Assembly: GCA_002726915.1 (NCBI GenBank)
Contig: PBSY01000007.1
Location: 71,698-135,697, forward strand
Direction of reading: 5' to 3'
DNA from: Verrucomicrobiales bacterium
Lineage (GTDB): Bacteria; Verrucomicrobiota; Verrucomicrobiia; Verrucomicrobiales; DEV007
Length of the DNA stretch: 64,000 nucleotides
Below, piece by piece: positions 1 to 10,147 of the stretch (positions within the stretch are counted from its first letter, which is position 1; each line of letters begins with the position of its first letter). The notes under the pieces are model-generated. The model had not been told where the DNA came from and made no database searches. It saw nothing but the letters and a program-made list of their open reading frames with translations. The position numbers and the translations under genes are program-made.

Positions 1-2342
1 TGTTGGGTATTGAGAAGGGCCCACACAAGCCCTTCGTAGGCTTTGTCGCCATATTTCTCGATTTCAGCGAGAGAGAGCGCCATTTCGCGCTCAGTCGGCT
101 CACGAGTCAGCATGGCTTGAAAAATCATGCGGGTCTTCTCCTCCGGATCCCCTGCTTCATGAACTCTCCGACCGAAGACCGCGAACTTATTGACGAGTGC
201 TTCAACAATCGGGCCGTTGAGCAACGCTAGAGCTTGGGGAACAGAAGCTTGGTAGGAAGCATTCTCAATCACTTCACGATCAGACTGCCCAAACTCTCGG
301 AGAAAGTGGCCACGAGGTGCAGGTGAGGAAAGCTCTGAGGAGCGCGCCATCTTTGCGACAAGATTGGTATATGTGCGATGTTCGGCCTGCCTTTCCGCCC
401 TCCATGCCCTCTGCTGACTGCGATCGAGATCTTTCGGAACCTCGGGAAAATCAACCTTGGGAAGCTTGGTCATGACGACTTGTTCGTCGACGCCTCCTTG
501 CATAGACATTGGCGCGTCAACGCCCGCTGACATTGTCATTTCACTCATACCAAGAGCAGCCAGTAAATCTTCATCGTTGACTTTCTTGCCAAGCTCACCA
601 TAGCCAATTTCGGAAATAGCATCACGGCTCCGTCGTCGCACGGCCCCAAGTTCTCTGTTGAGCCGTTGATAAAGCTCCCCGTCTTCAGCCTCGCGGGCCT
701 CATACATTTTTTCTCTAAGTTTTGCCTCTTTAGGAGCTATCTCAGAATACACTTTGGAAATTTCCTCTACCATCGCAATGTAATCCTCGGGAGTGCGATC
801 TTCGAGAGCGTTGTAGATATCTTGAACGCGTTGGAGGCTTGAAACTTGCGATTTCAGGCGGGGACGGTAAACATCGACCTCCGGTAATGCCAGCGCGACA
901 ATTGAGTCCCAAATCTGCTCGGCGCTCATTCGGCGCAGAAGCGGCCCTTCAAAATGGTATGGCTTACCCAACACTAGTTCCTCAGAGTTCGCCCCGCGCT
1001 GGTAGGCTGCCGTATTGAAAAGCACCTCTTGATACTTCCGCATGTCATAATCAAGGTTGCGCATCATTGCTTCGAGGTAGGCGAGTAAGTCGGGATTGGA
1101 GACACTCGTTTGCTCAGTCAACTCATCGACCGGCTCAAAAACTCCGTGACCAAACACATGCTTCCAGAGACGGTTGGCGATGACTTTGGTAAAAGTCGGG
1201 TTCTTCTTGGAAGTCATCCAGTCGGCGTATCTGTTGATCACACCCGCGTCGATATTTTCGAGGTCTATACCTTCGCCGAACATGGCTCGGGGGGAGACCT
1301 GATCGTGTGGCTTGGCATCTTTGTATTGGTAGTCGTGAGGAAGCTTTAGTGCCTTGCTCCCTTCAACGTTTTGCACGTATTGAAGGGGATTGTAGAGGTC
1401 GCTAACCACCCGACGCTGAACCCGATAATTATGATCGTAAGAAGCGTAAGCATCGATGGCTTTGTAAGCAGCGCTTTTAAACTGCTTTCCATTCATCCCC
1501 AGCTTTTGGAGGGTGCGGTCATAGTTTTTCCCTGATACGATTTTCTTCAGTTGCGTCTGATTGGTGATTATGGGGAAATTCTCCATCTCCACCGCACTTT
1601 GAATTACTTCCTTACGCTGTTGGCGCTGGTATTCTCCTAGCGCGACCCGGTTAGGCGTGTCGTAGCGGCGCGAATCCATCCCGTAGGAAAATGCGGCCAT
1701 CTGGTAGTAATCCATCTGCGTCCACTTATCGAAGGGATGATCATGACACTGAGCACACTCAAGGCGAGTCCCAAGGAAAACCCGAACCGTGTTAGACATG
1801 TTATCGAGGGGCATGCCGCGATCGCGCACGTAGTAGCCAATCGCTCCATTTTCCCAAACTACCCCTTTAGCGGAGACGAGATCGTTCACAAACTCGTCAT
1901 ACGGTTTATTCTCCTTGATTGCTTGTTTGACCCACAACTGGTAAGCCGCCTCTACGGTGCGACTATTGTTTCCAAGGCCATTATTAATTCGAAGAATATC
2001 GGCCCAGAAATTGTATGCCTTGGCCATGTGTCCGTCGCTTTCAAGTAAATCAGTGATCAGCTGGCCTCGCTTGCGCTCATAGGTAGACCCATGGAAGTTT
2101 TCTGCCTCTTCGATCGTTGGAACACGCCCGATAATATCAAGGTAAACCCGCCGAACAAACGTTTCATCGCTGATCGCTCCGTTCGGCTCAACGCCATGCT
2201 TCTCCAGACCGGCAAAAATCAGCTTGTCAATATCGTTGGCAGCTTTTCGAACGTCAAAATCGGCCGCACCAAGTGCGGTAACAAAACCAAGGCTGAGACC
2301 AATACCCAGTGAGGATGCCAGAGAAGTCAGGTGCAATTTCAT
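1..2342 (-). CDS. DUF1549/DUF1553 domain protein, partial (runs off the left edge)
   Basis: Not in the ORF track because it has no stop in the window. Reverse-strand translation from ATG at 2342 gives MKLHLTSLASSLGIGLSLGFVTALGAADFDVRKAANDIDKLIFAGLEKHG...VRRVYLDIIGRVPTIEEAENF...LECAQCHDHPFDKW..., open to position 1. Confidence 0.9.
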   Translation of the reverse strand, partial: MKLHLTSLASSLGIGLSLGFVTALGAADFDVRKAANDIDKLIFAGLEKHGVEPNGAISDETFVRRVYLDIIGRVPTIEEAENFHGSTYERKRGQLITDLLESDGHMAKAYNFWADILRINNGLGNNSRTVEAAYQLWVKQAIKENKPYDEFVNDLVSAKGVVWENGAIGYYVRDRGMPLDNMSNTVRVFLGTRLECAQCHDHPFDKWTQMDYYQMAAFSYGMDSRRYDTPNRVALGEYQRQQRKEVIQSAVEMENFPIITNQTQLKKIVSGKNYDRTLQKLGMNGKQFKSAAYKAIDAYASYDHNYRVQRRVVSDLYNPLQYVQNVEGSKALKLPHDYQYKDAKPHDQVSPRAMFGEGIDLENIDAGVINRYADWMTSKKNPTFTKVIANRLWKHVFGHGVFEPVDELTEQTSVSNPDLLAYLEAMMRNLDYDMRKYQEVLFNTAAYQRGANSEELVLGKPYHFEGPLLRRMSAEQIWDSIVALALPEVDVYRPRLKSQVSSLQRVQDIYNALEDRTPEDYIAMVEEISKVYSEIAPKEAKLREKMYEAREAEDGELYQRLNRELGAVRRRSRDAISEIGYGELGKKVNDEDLLAALGMSEMTMSAGVDAPMSMQGGVDEQVVMTKLPKVDFPEVPKDLDRSQQRAWRAERQAEHRTYTNLVAKMARSSELSSPAPRGHFLREFGQSDREVIENASYQASVPQALALLNGPIVEALVNKFAVFGRRVHEAGDPEEKTRMIFQAMLTREPTEREMALSLAEIEKYGDKAYEGLVWALLNTQ

Positions 2343-2540
2343 ACAGCTAGTGCTTTCAGCTTCAGTAGTATAACCCAAATTTCAGAATTTGCCCCTTGAA
2401 CCGCTGCACTGATAAGCGCCTCGAAGTTTAAGACAAACGAACTAACCTCATTGGCGCGATCGCGGCTCTAAGGTCAAAAACCATGGTGGCAGCTGCGCTC
2501 AGGCGGATCGGTTGGTTTTAGCAATAGCTCCACTTAGACT

Positions 2541-2828
2541 CTATTCCGAAGAATTGGCCCCTTCAGAGGATTCGGCGAGCTTGAGATCTTCAATTAGCTT
2601 GTCGATATAGTCGATATGCTTCAAGGGCAGGCGTCGGCGCAGATGCTTGTTCCACATTACCTCCCGAAGCACTTCCATTTTCTCCAGAGGCAGAAGCTCG
2701 TGCCGCTCCCAGTCAGGATCGGACTTTCGTGTAGAATAGAACTCCCACCTCCCCGCATGCAAAATGGCACGGTAATAGACCAACTCGCCATCCACGGCAC
2801 GGTCGTGCCACTCATGCTTGTTTTTCAT
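2541..2828 (-). CDS. conserved small hypothetical protein downstream of hisC (MKNKHEWHDRAVDGELVYYRA...)
   Basis: ORF 2541..2864; the internal ATG (MKNKHEWHD) removes the overlap with hisC; same strand and immediately downstream of it. Confidence 0.7.
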   Translation of the reverse strand: MKNKHEWHDRAVDGELVYYRAILHAGRWEFYSTRKSDPDWERHELLPLEKMEVLREVMWNKHLRRRLPLKHIDYIDKLIEDLKLAESSEGANSSE

Positions 2829-2830
2829 TG

Positions 2831-3925
2831 TTAGCTGAGAACCTGCTTGAGAGTCGCAATGCAACGCTCATTCTGCTCCATCGTCCCTACTGAGATTCTG
2901 ACCCACTCGGGTAGCTTGTAGCCACGCATCGCCCGAATAATAACTCCCTGCTTCAACATGAGATCAAAAACAGCATCGCCGTCGCCAACCTTCACAAGCA
3001 CGAAATTAGCAACGCTAGGAACATACTCGAGACCCATCTCCTTGAACGCACCTTGCAAATACTCTAATCCCTCGTCATTCAGGTCACAAGTACGCTGCTG
3101 GTGTTCGATATCGAGTAACCCGGCAATAGCGCCTGCCTGAGCAATCGCGTTGGTGTTAAACGGTTGGCGACATTTCTGCAAAACACTGGCTATTTCGGGT
3201 GTTGTCAGACCATACCCAATTCGCAGCCCGGCCAAGCCTTGAATCTTTGAAAAGGTCCTCATTATCACAACGTTTCGGCCTTCACTCACATATCTAAGCG
3301 TGTCCGGTGGCTCGTGCAGAAATTCGTAGTAGGCCTCGTCAAAAATAACCATAACATGATCCGGCACCTGATCCATGAAACGCTCAATCCCATCCTGCCC
3401 GACCATAGTGCCGGTGGGGTTATTAGGGTTCGCGATAAAGACTTTTTTGGTTTTCGGGGTAATGGCCGCCGCCATGGCATCGAGATCGTGAACAAAGTCC
3501 GGGTCCGGCACCTCGATGGTTTCAGCCCCGAACAAAGTCGCCATCAGCTTGTAGACAACAAAGGCGTGCTCCGCGGCGACCACGTTGTCTCCAGGATTCA
3601 AAAATCCATGGCCAATCAACTCAATAATTTCATTCGATCCATTCCCCAGAACAACGTTCTCACGCTGGAGCCCGACCTTTTCGGCAATTGCTGTTCGCAA
3701 CTTGTAGCCACCTCCGTCAGGATAAATATTAACCCCCTCCGCAGCTTCTTTCATTGCCTCAACCGCTTTCGGTGAGGGCCCCAGAGGGTTCTCGTTCGAA
3801 GCGACCTTGATGATAGCTTCAGGATCCAACCCGAGCTCCCGAGCCGTCTCTTCGATCGGCTTGCCGGGATCGTATGCGACTAACCCGTCGAGCCATGGGT
3901 GTGCCTGCTTGATGATACTGGACAT
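2831..3925 (-). CDS. hisC: histidinol-phosphate aminotransferase
   Basis: 364 aa; class I/II aminotransferase motifs NPNNPTG, FDEAYYEF, TFSKIQGLAGLRIGYG. Confidence 0.92.
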   Translation of the reverse strand: MSSIIKQAHPWLDGLVAYDPGKPIEETARELGLDPEAIIKVASNENPLGPSPKAVEAMKEAAEGVNIYPDGGGYKLRTAIAEKVGLQRENVVLGNGSNEIIELIGHGFLNPGDNVVAAEHAFVVYKLMATLFGAETIEVPDPDFVHDLDAMAAAITPKTKKVFIANPNNPTGTMVGQDGIERFMDQVPDHVMVIFDEAYYEFLHEPPDTLRYVSEGRNVVIMRTFSKIQGLAGLRIGYGLTTPEIASVLQKCRQPFNTNAIAQAGAIAGLLDIEHQQRTCDLNDEGLEYLQGAFKEMGLEYVPSVANFVLVKVGDGDAVFDLMLKQGVIIRAMRGYKLPEWVRISVGTMEQNERCIATLKQVLS

Positions 3926-3946
3926 AATTTTGCTGAGAAATAGAGA

Positions 3947-5131
3947 TTACAGAGTGACGTCAATTGCGGCACTGGCATTGCGAGCTTTTTCTCGAGCCTC
4001 ATCGATAGAATTCCCGCGAGCCACCACAACCCCCATGCGTCGTTTTCCGGACACCTGGGGTTTTCCGAAGAGACGAAGCTGCGTGTCCGGATCGGTCAAC
4101 GCTCGCTCAAGATTACTGTAACTGACACAAAGAGACTCTCCTTCGACCAACAATACCGCCGAAGCAGAAGGACCGTGCTGCTGAATATTCGGAATCGGCA
4201 GACCCAGAATCGCCCGCGCGTGGAGGGCGAATTGGGATAAGTCCTGAGCGATCATCGTTACCATGCCGGTGTCATGTGGCCGTGGCGAAATTTCTGAGAA
4301 AATCACCTCATCCCCCTTTACGAACAGCTCCACTCCAAAGATGCCGCGCCCACCAAGGTTATCCGTTACCGCCTTCGCATATCGTTGCGCTTCCGCCTTC
4401 GCCGCATCATTCATGGGCTGAGGCTGCCAACTTTCGCGATAATCGCCATCGACCTGGATATGGCCAATTGGCTCGCAGAAAGAGGTGCCTCCAGCGTGGC
4501 GGACAGTCAACTGGGTGATTTCGTAGTCGAAATCGACAAAGCCTTCGACGATCACCTTCCCCTTGCCAGCCCGACCGCCGTCTTGGGCATATTGCCAAGC
4601 CGGCTTAATTTCTTCATCGTTCCTAACGGTGCTCTGCCCTTTACCGGAGGAACTCATGATTGGTTTCACGACCAATGGCAGACCTATTTCTTTTACGGCA
4701 GCAAGATACTCCTCCTCGCTGGAAGCGAACTGATAAGGTGAGGTTTTTAAACCCAGTTCTTCTGCAGCAAGCCGCCGAATCCCTTCGCGATTCATCGTTA
4801 ATTGGGTTGCTCTCGGCGTCGGGATAATCGTCGTCAACCCCTCCCTTTGAAGCTCTGCCAACGTATCGGTGGCGATTGCTTCCACCTCTGGGACTACGAG
4901 ATGGGGCCTCTCTTTTTCAATCACGGCCCTAAGCGCCTCACCATCGAGCATGGAAACGCAATGTGAACGATCCGCCACCTGCATTGCTGGGGCATTTTCG
5001 TAGGCGTCGACAGCGATCACCTCAACGCCGTAGCGCTGGAGCTCAATCACCACTTCTTTACCAAGTTCGCCAGACCCGCAGAGCATAACGCGGGTGGCTT
5101 CTGAAGTGAACGGGGTTCCAATGCTTGCCAT
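3947..5131 (-). CDS. purT: formate-dependent phosphoribosylglycinamide formyltransferase
   Basis: ATP-grasp protein; [62 protein letters not shown]. Start set at MASIGTPF; the ORF extends to 5209. Confidence 0.93.
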   Translation of the reverse strand: MASIGTPFTSEATRVMLCGSGELGKEVVIELQRYGVEVIAVDAYENAPAMQVADRSHCVSMLDGEALRAVIEKERPHLVVPEVEAIATDTLAELQREGLTTIIPTPRATQLTMNREGIRRLAAEELGLKTSPYQFASSEEEYLAAVKEIGLPLVVKPIMSSSGKGQSTVRNDEEIKPAWQYAQDGGRAGKGKVIVEGFVDFDYEITQLTVRHAGGTSFCEPIGHIQVDGDYRESWQPQPMNDAAKAEAQRYAKAVTDNLGGRGIFGVELFVKGDEVIFSEISPRPHDTGMVTMIAQDLSQFALHARAILGLPIPNIQQHGPSASAVLLVEGESLCVSYSNLERALTDPDTQLRLFGKPQVSGKRRMGVVVARGNSIDEAREKARNASAAIDVTL

Positions 5132-5193
5132 GGGGTTCACCTTAGAGATAAATTGAATTTTCCAAAGGAAAAATCCTCCTCTTTCGCCCTTCC

Positions 5194-6930
5194 ATGTCGA
5201 CTTTCTCACAGTGGCTACTGCTATTTAAGCTTCACACGAAAATCTTCTTCAGAAAAGCGACCATTGTCGCTCGTCATTCACGCCTCATGACAGGGACGAT
5301 TATCGCTTTTCTGATAGCTTACGTGATCGCATCTTTCTGGCTCTTCAGCCAAGGCTTGGACTATGTCAGTACACTTCCCGCCGCGGGATCCCTGCTCAGC
5401 GACCGACTTATCAGCGTGATGTTTTTCTGCTTCATGCTGATGCTGATTTTTTCCGTTTCCATCACCAGCTATATCTCACTCTACCGAAATCGCGACACCA
5501 CCTGGCTACTGAATCTACCCGTCTCCCACCGAGCTATCTTTCTCTGGAAAAGTTTCGAAGCGGCCATGTTTTCGAGCTGGGGGCTGCTTTTTATTCTTGC
5601 TCCACTGCTTGTCGCCTTTGCACAAAATCGCGAGGTCAGCCCCCTTTTTTACGTTCAGGCGCTTTCACTTCTGCTTCCTTTTTTGATGCTCGCCAGCTCG
5701 ACTGGAAGCCTTCTCATGGTTCTCTCGGTGCGATGGCTGAATATGCGGCAGCTTCAGATTACCCTGGGGATCATCATCATAATTCTCATCGGATCTGCAA
5801 CCTTTACTGCAATCGAGGGCCAGAAAGCCGCCGATGAAACCGGGCTCAGTGCAGCGCTGACCTTTCAGCGAGTGCTCCAGCACACCAATATCTCGGTCAA
5901 TCGATCCATGCCAAGCACTTGGTTGGCAGCCTCGCTCATCGACTGGACCCGGCCCTACCGTCATTCCACTAACCTGCTCTACCCCGCGCTGTTGATCAGC
6001 AATTGCCTTATGGCAGGGCTCGCGCTTTTCTGGGCTGGTAACACCGTTTTTTACAAATCCTGGAATCGGTCCCTGCAGCAGGCGGCTTTAGCAGCCGATC
6101 GACGGCAGTCTAAGAGCGATAGCCTAGGCAAACCCGAGAGGCTCAAAACAGGCTCACCGCTATCCCGAATCATTGGTCGGCCCTTGGCCGCTATTTCGAG
6201 AAAAGACTATCTTACCTTTTTCCGCGAACCGGCTCAATGGATTCAATTCTCGGTCGTTTTTGGGCTTCTCGCGATCTATGCTAGCGGCCTTCGTCAGATG
6301 AACCGGGACATCAGCGAACCGAGAGATCTTTACATTGTTGCGTTTCTCAACCTTGCTGTGTGTGCGCTCGCGCTCTCCACACTGACGACTCGTTTCGTTT
6401 TTCCACAATTCAGCCTTGAAGGACGGAAACTGTGGATACTCGCCATGTCACCGTTGAGACTCCCGACAATCGTGACTCAAAAATTCCTCACTAGCACCTT
6501 GTTCAGCGGCGCAGCAGTAATCCTCATTCTCCTCATCGGCGGCTACAATCTCCAACTTGGCGTGAAAGAATCAGTCTTTTTTGCAACCGCCATCACCCTG
6601 CTTGCAATCGGGCTGAACGGCCTTGCTGTTGGGCTTGGTGTGCTTTTTCCCAATCTTGAAGAGTCGAACGCCGCCAAGATTGTTAGTGGATTTGGAGGCA
6701 CGCTGTGCCTCGTTGGGAGCTTCATCTTTATTCTTTGCTTCATGATGCTCCTTGCATACACGCGACTGAGCATATTCACCGAAAATGAGGTTAATCCTCA
6801 CTGGATTGATACGCCGAGAGGCCTCATTGGAACCCTCACTACCCTGATTCTAACATTCATAGTAACCGCGACACCTCTAATTTTTTCGAAAAAAAAGCTA
6901 AAAAGACTGGAAATACTAAGCAATTTATAA
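5194..6930 (+). CDS. multi-spanning ABC-2-type permease-like membrane protein
   Basis: 578 aa with many hydrophobic segments; no adjacent ATPase gene seen. Confidence 0.65.
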   Translation: MSTFSQWLLLFKLHTKIFFRKATIVARHSRLMTGTIIAFLIAYVIASFWLFSQGLDYVSTLPAAGSLLSDRLISVMFFCFMLMLIFSVSITSYISLYRNRDTTWLLNLPVSHRAIFLWKSFEAAMFSSWGLLFILAPLLVAFAQNREVSPLFYVQALSLLLPFLMLASSTGSLLMVLSVRWLNMRQLQITLGIIIIILIGSATFTAIEGQKAADETGLSAALTFQRVLQHTNISVNRSMPSTWLAASLIDWTRPYRHSTNLLYPALLISNCLMAGLALFWAGNTVFYKSWNRSLQQAALAADRRQSKSDSLGKPERLKTGSPLSRIIGRPLAAISRKDYLTFFREPAQWIQFSVVFGLLAIYASGLRQMNRDISEPRDLYIVAFLNLAVCALALSTLTTRFVFPQFSLEGRKLWILAMSPLRLPTIVTQKFLTSTLFSGAAVILILLIGGYNLQLGVKESVFFATAITLLAIGLNGLAVGLGVLFPNLEESNAAKIVSGFGGTLCLVGSFIFILCFMMLLAYTRLSIFTENEVNPHWIDTPRGLIGTLTTLILTFIVTATPLIFSKKKLKRLEILSNL

Positions 6931-6970
6931 TATTAATGGAAGTTAAGTAATTAAACCCACACTTCCTGTC

Positions 6971-7636
6971 ATGTCTGTTGCAGCTGAAATCCAACCCATG
7001 TTCTTCGATGAAGAGGGCGGAAACGACCTCGACATCCAATTTGATCCCCAGCAGTTTGAGGCGGTCACGCCTTACTCAGATGATCTAAACGATGAGTATC
7101 AGCAGGCCCAAGACCAACTTCGGCAGCTCCGCCAGCAAGAAGAACAAATCAAACGTCAGGCAGCTGAACTGGAGGAGCTCACAAAAAGGGAAGAGCAATT
7201 TAAAGAGGGCCGCGTTGATGTCACCGAAGACATTACACGTTACCTGTCCGTTCTCGATCGTGAGTCCACTGAGGCTCAGCGCGTCGCCGAGGAATGTGCC
7301 GCTTCCTACGAACGCCTAGAGGGGCACCTTTCTAATATTAACGCGCTCCATCCCGAAAGCTGGAGCCGCGCTGACCGAAAAACTGAGCTGGCGAGCGCCC
7401 TCAGCTGCATTGAGGCCGCTGAAGATGAGATTGATAATCTCATGCCTCTGGTGAACAGCCTTGGAGTCAAGAAGTCAAGCAGCGGCGGCATTCTTAAGAT
7501 GGGTTCGCCTTCAATGCGACTGAATTCGCCCACACAACAGGGAAACTTTCTCTATTGGCTCCGCAGCGGCTTTGCCTTTTCCCTGCCACTTGTCGCTTTC
7601 GCCGCGATCGCCCTAATTATTGTCTTTCTGCTCTAA
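6971..7636 (+). CDS. hypothetical coiled-coil protein with a C-terminal transmembrane helix
   Basis: 221 aa; Q/E/R-rich coiled-coil-like region (QAQDQLRQLRQQEEQIKRQAAELEEL), C-terminal FAFSLPLVAFAAIALIIVFLL. Confidence 0.75.
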   Translation: MSVAAEIQPMFFDEEGGNDLDIQFDPQQFEAVTPYSDDLNDEYQQAQDQLRQLRQQEEQIKRQAAELEELTKREEQFKEGRVDVTEDITRYLSVLDRESTEAQRVAEECAASYERLEGHLSNINALHPESWSRADRKTELASALSCIEAAEDEIDNLMPLVNSLGVKKSSSGGILKMGSPSMRLNSPTQQGNFLYWLRSGFAFSLPLVAFAAIALIIVFLL

Positions 7637-7714
7637 TAGAGCGCGATGCTTTGGCTGGTTCGTTCCACTAAAGGCTCTCTCACCCCACGGATGCAGCCAC
7701 CTCTTTTTTAGCCC

Positions 7715-8110
7715 ATGAGTATTTTCCCAAGGTCCCCCAAAAATCGCAAGCGAAGCCGCCTCTCTTCGCGAAAAGATTCCTCGTGGATTGACGATGCCCA
7801 GGAGTTGACTCGCCCAAAACGTGGCAAATCCTGCCCGCGCGAGACTCAGCACAAGTTGCACGCACAGATCGGAGCTATTGAGTCTTTACTAGCCAAGCAT
7901 CATGCCACTGAAGCTCAGCGTGAATTGATGAAGAAGCAGAACATCCTCCCTCCTCCGGATCGTTCCGCCCATAAACGCGCCAAACGAGTGTTGACTCACG
8001 CAGCAAGACGTCGTTACCACGCTGAGCGCAGCATTGCAGGCATGCGCTTCCTTTTCCTTTTCTGCCTAGCCTGCGGAATCGGATGGTGGTTGATCTTCTC
8101 GGGGATCTAA
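7715..8110 (+). CDS. hypothetical basic protein with a C-terminal transmembrane helix
   Basis: 131 aa; K/R-rich soluble part, C-terminal MRFLFLFCLACGIGWWLIFSGI; co-directional with the preceding gene. Confidence 0.65.
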   Translation: MSIFPRSPKNRKRSRLSSRKDSSWIDDAQELTRPKRGKSCPRETQHKLHAQIGAIESLLAKHHATEAQRELMKKQNILPPPDRSAHKRAKRVLTHAARRRYHAERSIAGMRFLFLFCLACGIGWWLIFSGI

Positions 8111-8148
8111 ACCAACCCCACCGCTTGATCGGATGTTCGGTTTGCCGC

Positions 8149-9894
8149 CTATTCGGCGCCCTCTGGTTTTTCAACTATTCCGTTCTTTACTTCCTGCTCC
8201 CGGCACCATCCCTTGATTTCAAGGTCGTTAAAGATTTTACCCATAACCCGACGAAGCAGGCCTTTTAGATTTGCATCTTCGAGCTCAGCAAGGCTGCGGA
8301 CCGCTGTCTCTTTGTAAGTCTCAAGGAGCAAGAGGCACTTGTTATCAGCTTCCACCTCCTGAGCCAAGCGGCGGATCTTATGGATCGAGACATCTTGCAG
8401 ATCTTCGTGGCTCCAAAGCGACTCCAAGAGGTTTTTATCGTCTCCACGTGCCCGCTCACGAGCTACGGCCAGCAATACACTGGGACGCATCTTATCCAGT
8501 TCATTGTCGCCAGCATCCTCACCCAAATCATCCATATCGTCCTGAATCTGATAGGCGATTCCCATGTTCTCAGAAAATTTCTCAAGTACCTCGGAGACCT
8601 CATCGAGGCGTCCTGCATAGCTGGCACCAAGTTTTAGGGCGACCTCGAAAGCAGGAGCAGTCTTCTGACGGAAAATCTCTAGCACTTGCTTGGATTTGAG
8701 CGGCTTAGGGTCGCGAGCCCAGACAAGTTCTGCCCCCTGCCCTCGACAGAGCTCACGTTGTCCCATAGAGGCAGCCATCAACATCTCTCCCTTCTGTGCA
8801 TCAGAGATGCTACTCTCCGCGATCATTCGGTAACCTTCGCCGATCAAAAGATCACCAGCGTTCAATGCAACCGGAATACCATGCTCGACATGAAGCGTTG
8901 GTTGGTCATAACGGCCATGATCTTCATCTTCAATGTCGTCGTGTATCAGTGAAGCCTTATGGAAAAGTTCAGAAGCAAATACGATCTTTTTAATATCATC
9001 AGGAATTGGCTCACCCCGGTCTTCGCGAAGCGCCTGGTAAGCAGCCACGGTTAGATAGGGACGCCACCGCTTGCCGTCTCGCGCAAGCCATTCGCGGGCA
9101 ATCCGCTCTTGGGCGCCTTCTGCCGGCCCCATAATCTCCTCAATCGCTTCAACGCTAAACCAGCTCATTACCTCTTCGTGGAGAGCATTCAGGTCGAGTC
9201 GACGCGTCTTGTCTTCGCTGGTTAGGTGAATGTATTCCCACACCCAATCGTTATCGACCGTAGTGTTGATGCAGTCATCCTGCAGAAGGGGCACGGCGAT
9301 AGATGGGATTGCTGCCGCCTCAACATAAGGAAAGGTGCGCTCTAAAACCGGAAGGCATGAGATCCCTACAATGGCTTCGATCTGCCCTGTTTGGATCAGG
9401 GACATCACAATCGCCGACCCTTCGGCTACAAGGACAGCGTAGCCGAGGCGCTCCGCCTCATTTTGGAAATCTTCGATTGTGCAGAGACCGCATTGCTTAC
9501 AAAGCAGCCCAAATTCGTCGAACGGTGCGGGACACTTATCCTCCACTCGGAGACATTTAGGCATGAGTAGGAGACGCCGCTCAAACGGAATCTCAGCGAG
9601 TGTTTCCCTCCACATCTCGTTATTGAGGCACACGGCCGTGTAGTGAAGGTAGGTCTTCTCACCCTCTCTACCCATTCGCTTGAGGATTTCCTTCGCATGT
9701 TCCTCCAACTCATCCAGTGGCATAGGAGGAACGGGATTGTCCTTCTCCACATACTTTTTGATGTTCTCGAGAAAGTAATCCCTCTCTATCTTGGTCTGCG
9801 GAATATTTTTCTTCGGAGGCCGAAAACGGGTCGTCGTAATCGGAACAGGCTTGGGGACCTTGATGGCCTTAATCGTATCAACTGGGGAAGACAT
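8149..9894 (-). CDS. DUF116-like domain fused to polyprenyl (isoprenyl diphosphate) synthase
   Basis: N-terminal Cys-rich region (LLLMPKCLRVEDKC...GLLCKQCGLCTIEDF...GISCLPVLERTFPYVEAAAIPSIAVPL); C-terminal prenyl synthase with HDDIEDED and YQIQDDMDD. Start set at MSSPVDTIK. Confidence 0.88.
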   Translation of the reverse strand: MSSPVDTIKAIKVPKPVPITTTRFRPPKKNIPQTKIERDYFLENIKKYVEKDNPVPPMPLDELEEHAKEILKRMGREGEKTYLHYTAVCLNNEMWRETLAEIPFERRLLLMPKCLRVEDKCPAPFDEFGLLCKQCGLCTIEDFQNEAERLGYAVLVAEGSAIVMSLIQTGQIEAIVGISCLPVLERTFPYVEAAAIPSIAVPLLQDDCINTTVDNDWVWEYIHLTSEDKTRRLDLNALHEEVMSWFSVEAIEEIMGPAEGAQERIAREWLARDGKRWRPYLTVAAYQALREDRGEPIPDDIKKIVFASELFHKASLIHDDIEDEDHGRYDQPTLHVEHGIPVALNAGDLLIGEGYRMIAESSISDAQKGEMLMAASMGQRELCRGQGAELVWARDPKPLKSKQVLEIFRQKTAPAFEVALKLGASYAGRLDEVSEVLEKFSENMGIAYQIQDDMDDLGEDAGDNELDKMRPSVLLAVARERARGDDKNLLESLWSHEDLQDVSIHKIRRLAQEVEADNKCLLLLETYKETAVRSLAELEDANLKGLLRRVMGKIFNDLEIKGWCREQEVKNGIVEKPEGAE

Positions 9895-9960
9895 GTGAGG
9901 TTGGGAGGTCCGTATCAAAACAGTATTCAGTCGCACGCCCTGCAGCGCTAGGCTTGTCAG

Positions 9961-9989
9961 TCCAACAACACTCCGAGAGTGTCATTGGA
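9961..9989. promoter_or_regulatory. extended dyad TCCAAcaACACTC cga GAGTGTcaTTGGA
   Basis: Read directly: 13-nt arms, 11 of 13 paired, 3-nt centre, upstream of the DUF116-prenyl synthase start at 9894. Confidence 0.6.
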
Positions 9990-10147
9990 TTCACAACATT
10001 GTAACCCTCTAGAGCGTCTTGCAAATCACAATCGATTCAAGGAAAAGCGATTGCGTGATCAGGGGGCGTTTTGCCGGCACTTTGCCATCACACATGGCAA
10101 TTTCTGCCTGATTACTACAGCTCTAACGCTTTCTCACCTTCGACACA

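Noticed and set aside
8271-9951. Plus-strand ORFs within 8271..9951
   Set aside because: Antisense to the DUF116-prenyl synthase gene; no independent signal.
10076-10085. Shared string ggcactttg here and near 20053, considered as a sigma54-type promoter
   Set aside because: Spacing between GG and GC elements is too short for a -24/-12 promoter; likely chance.
10083-10101. Hairpin TTGCCAT cacac ATGGCAA downstream of sdhB as a terminator
   Set aside because: Good stem, but no T-rich tract on the sdhB side, so I did not call it a Rho-independent terminator.
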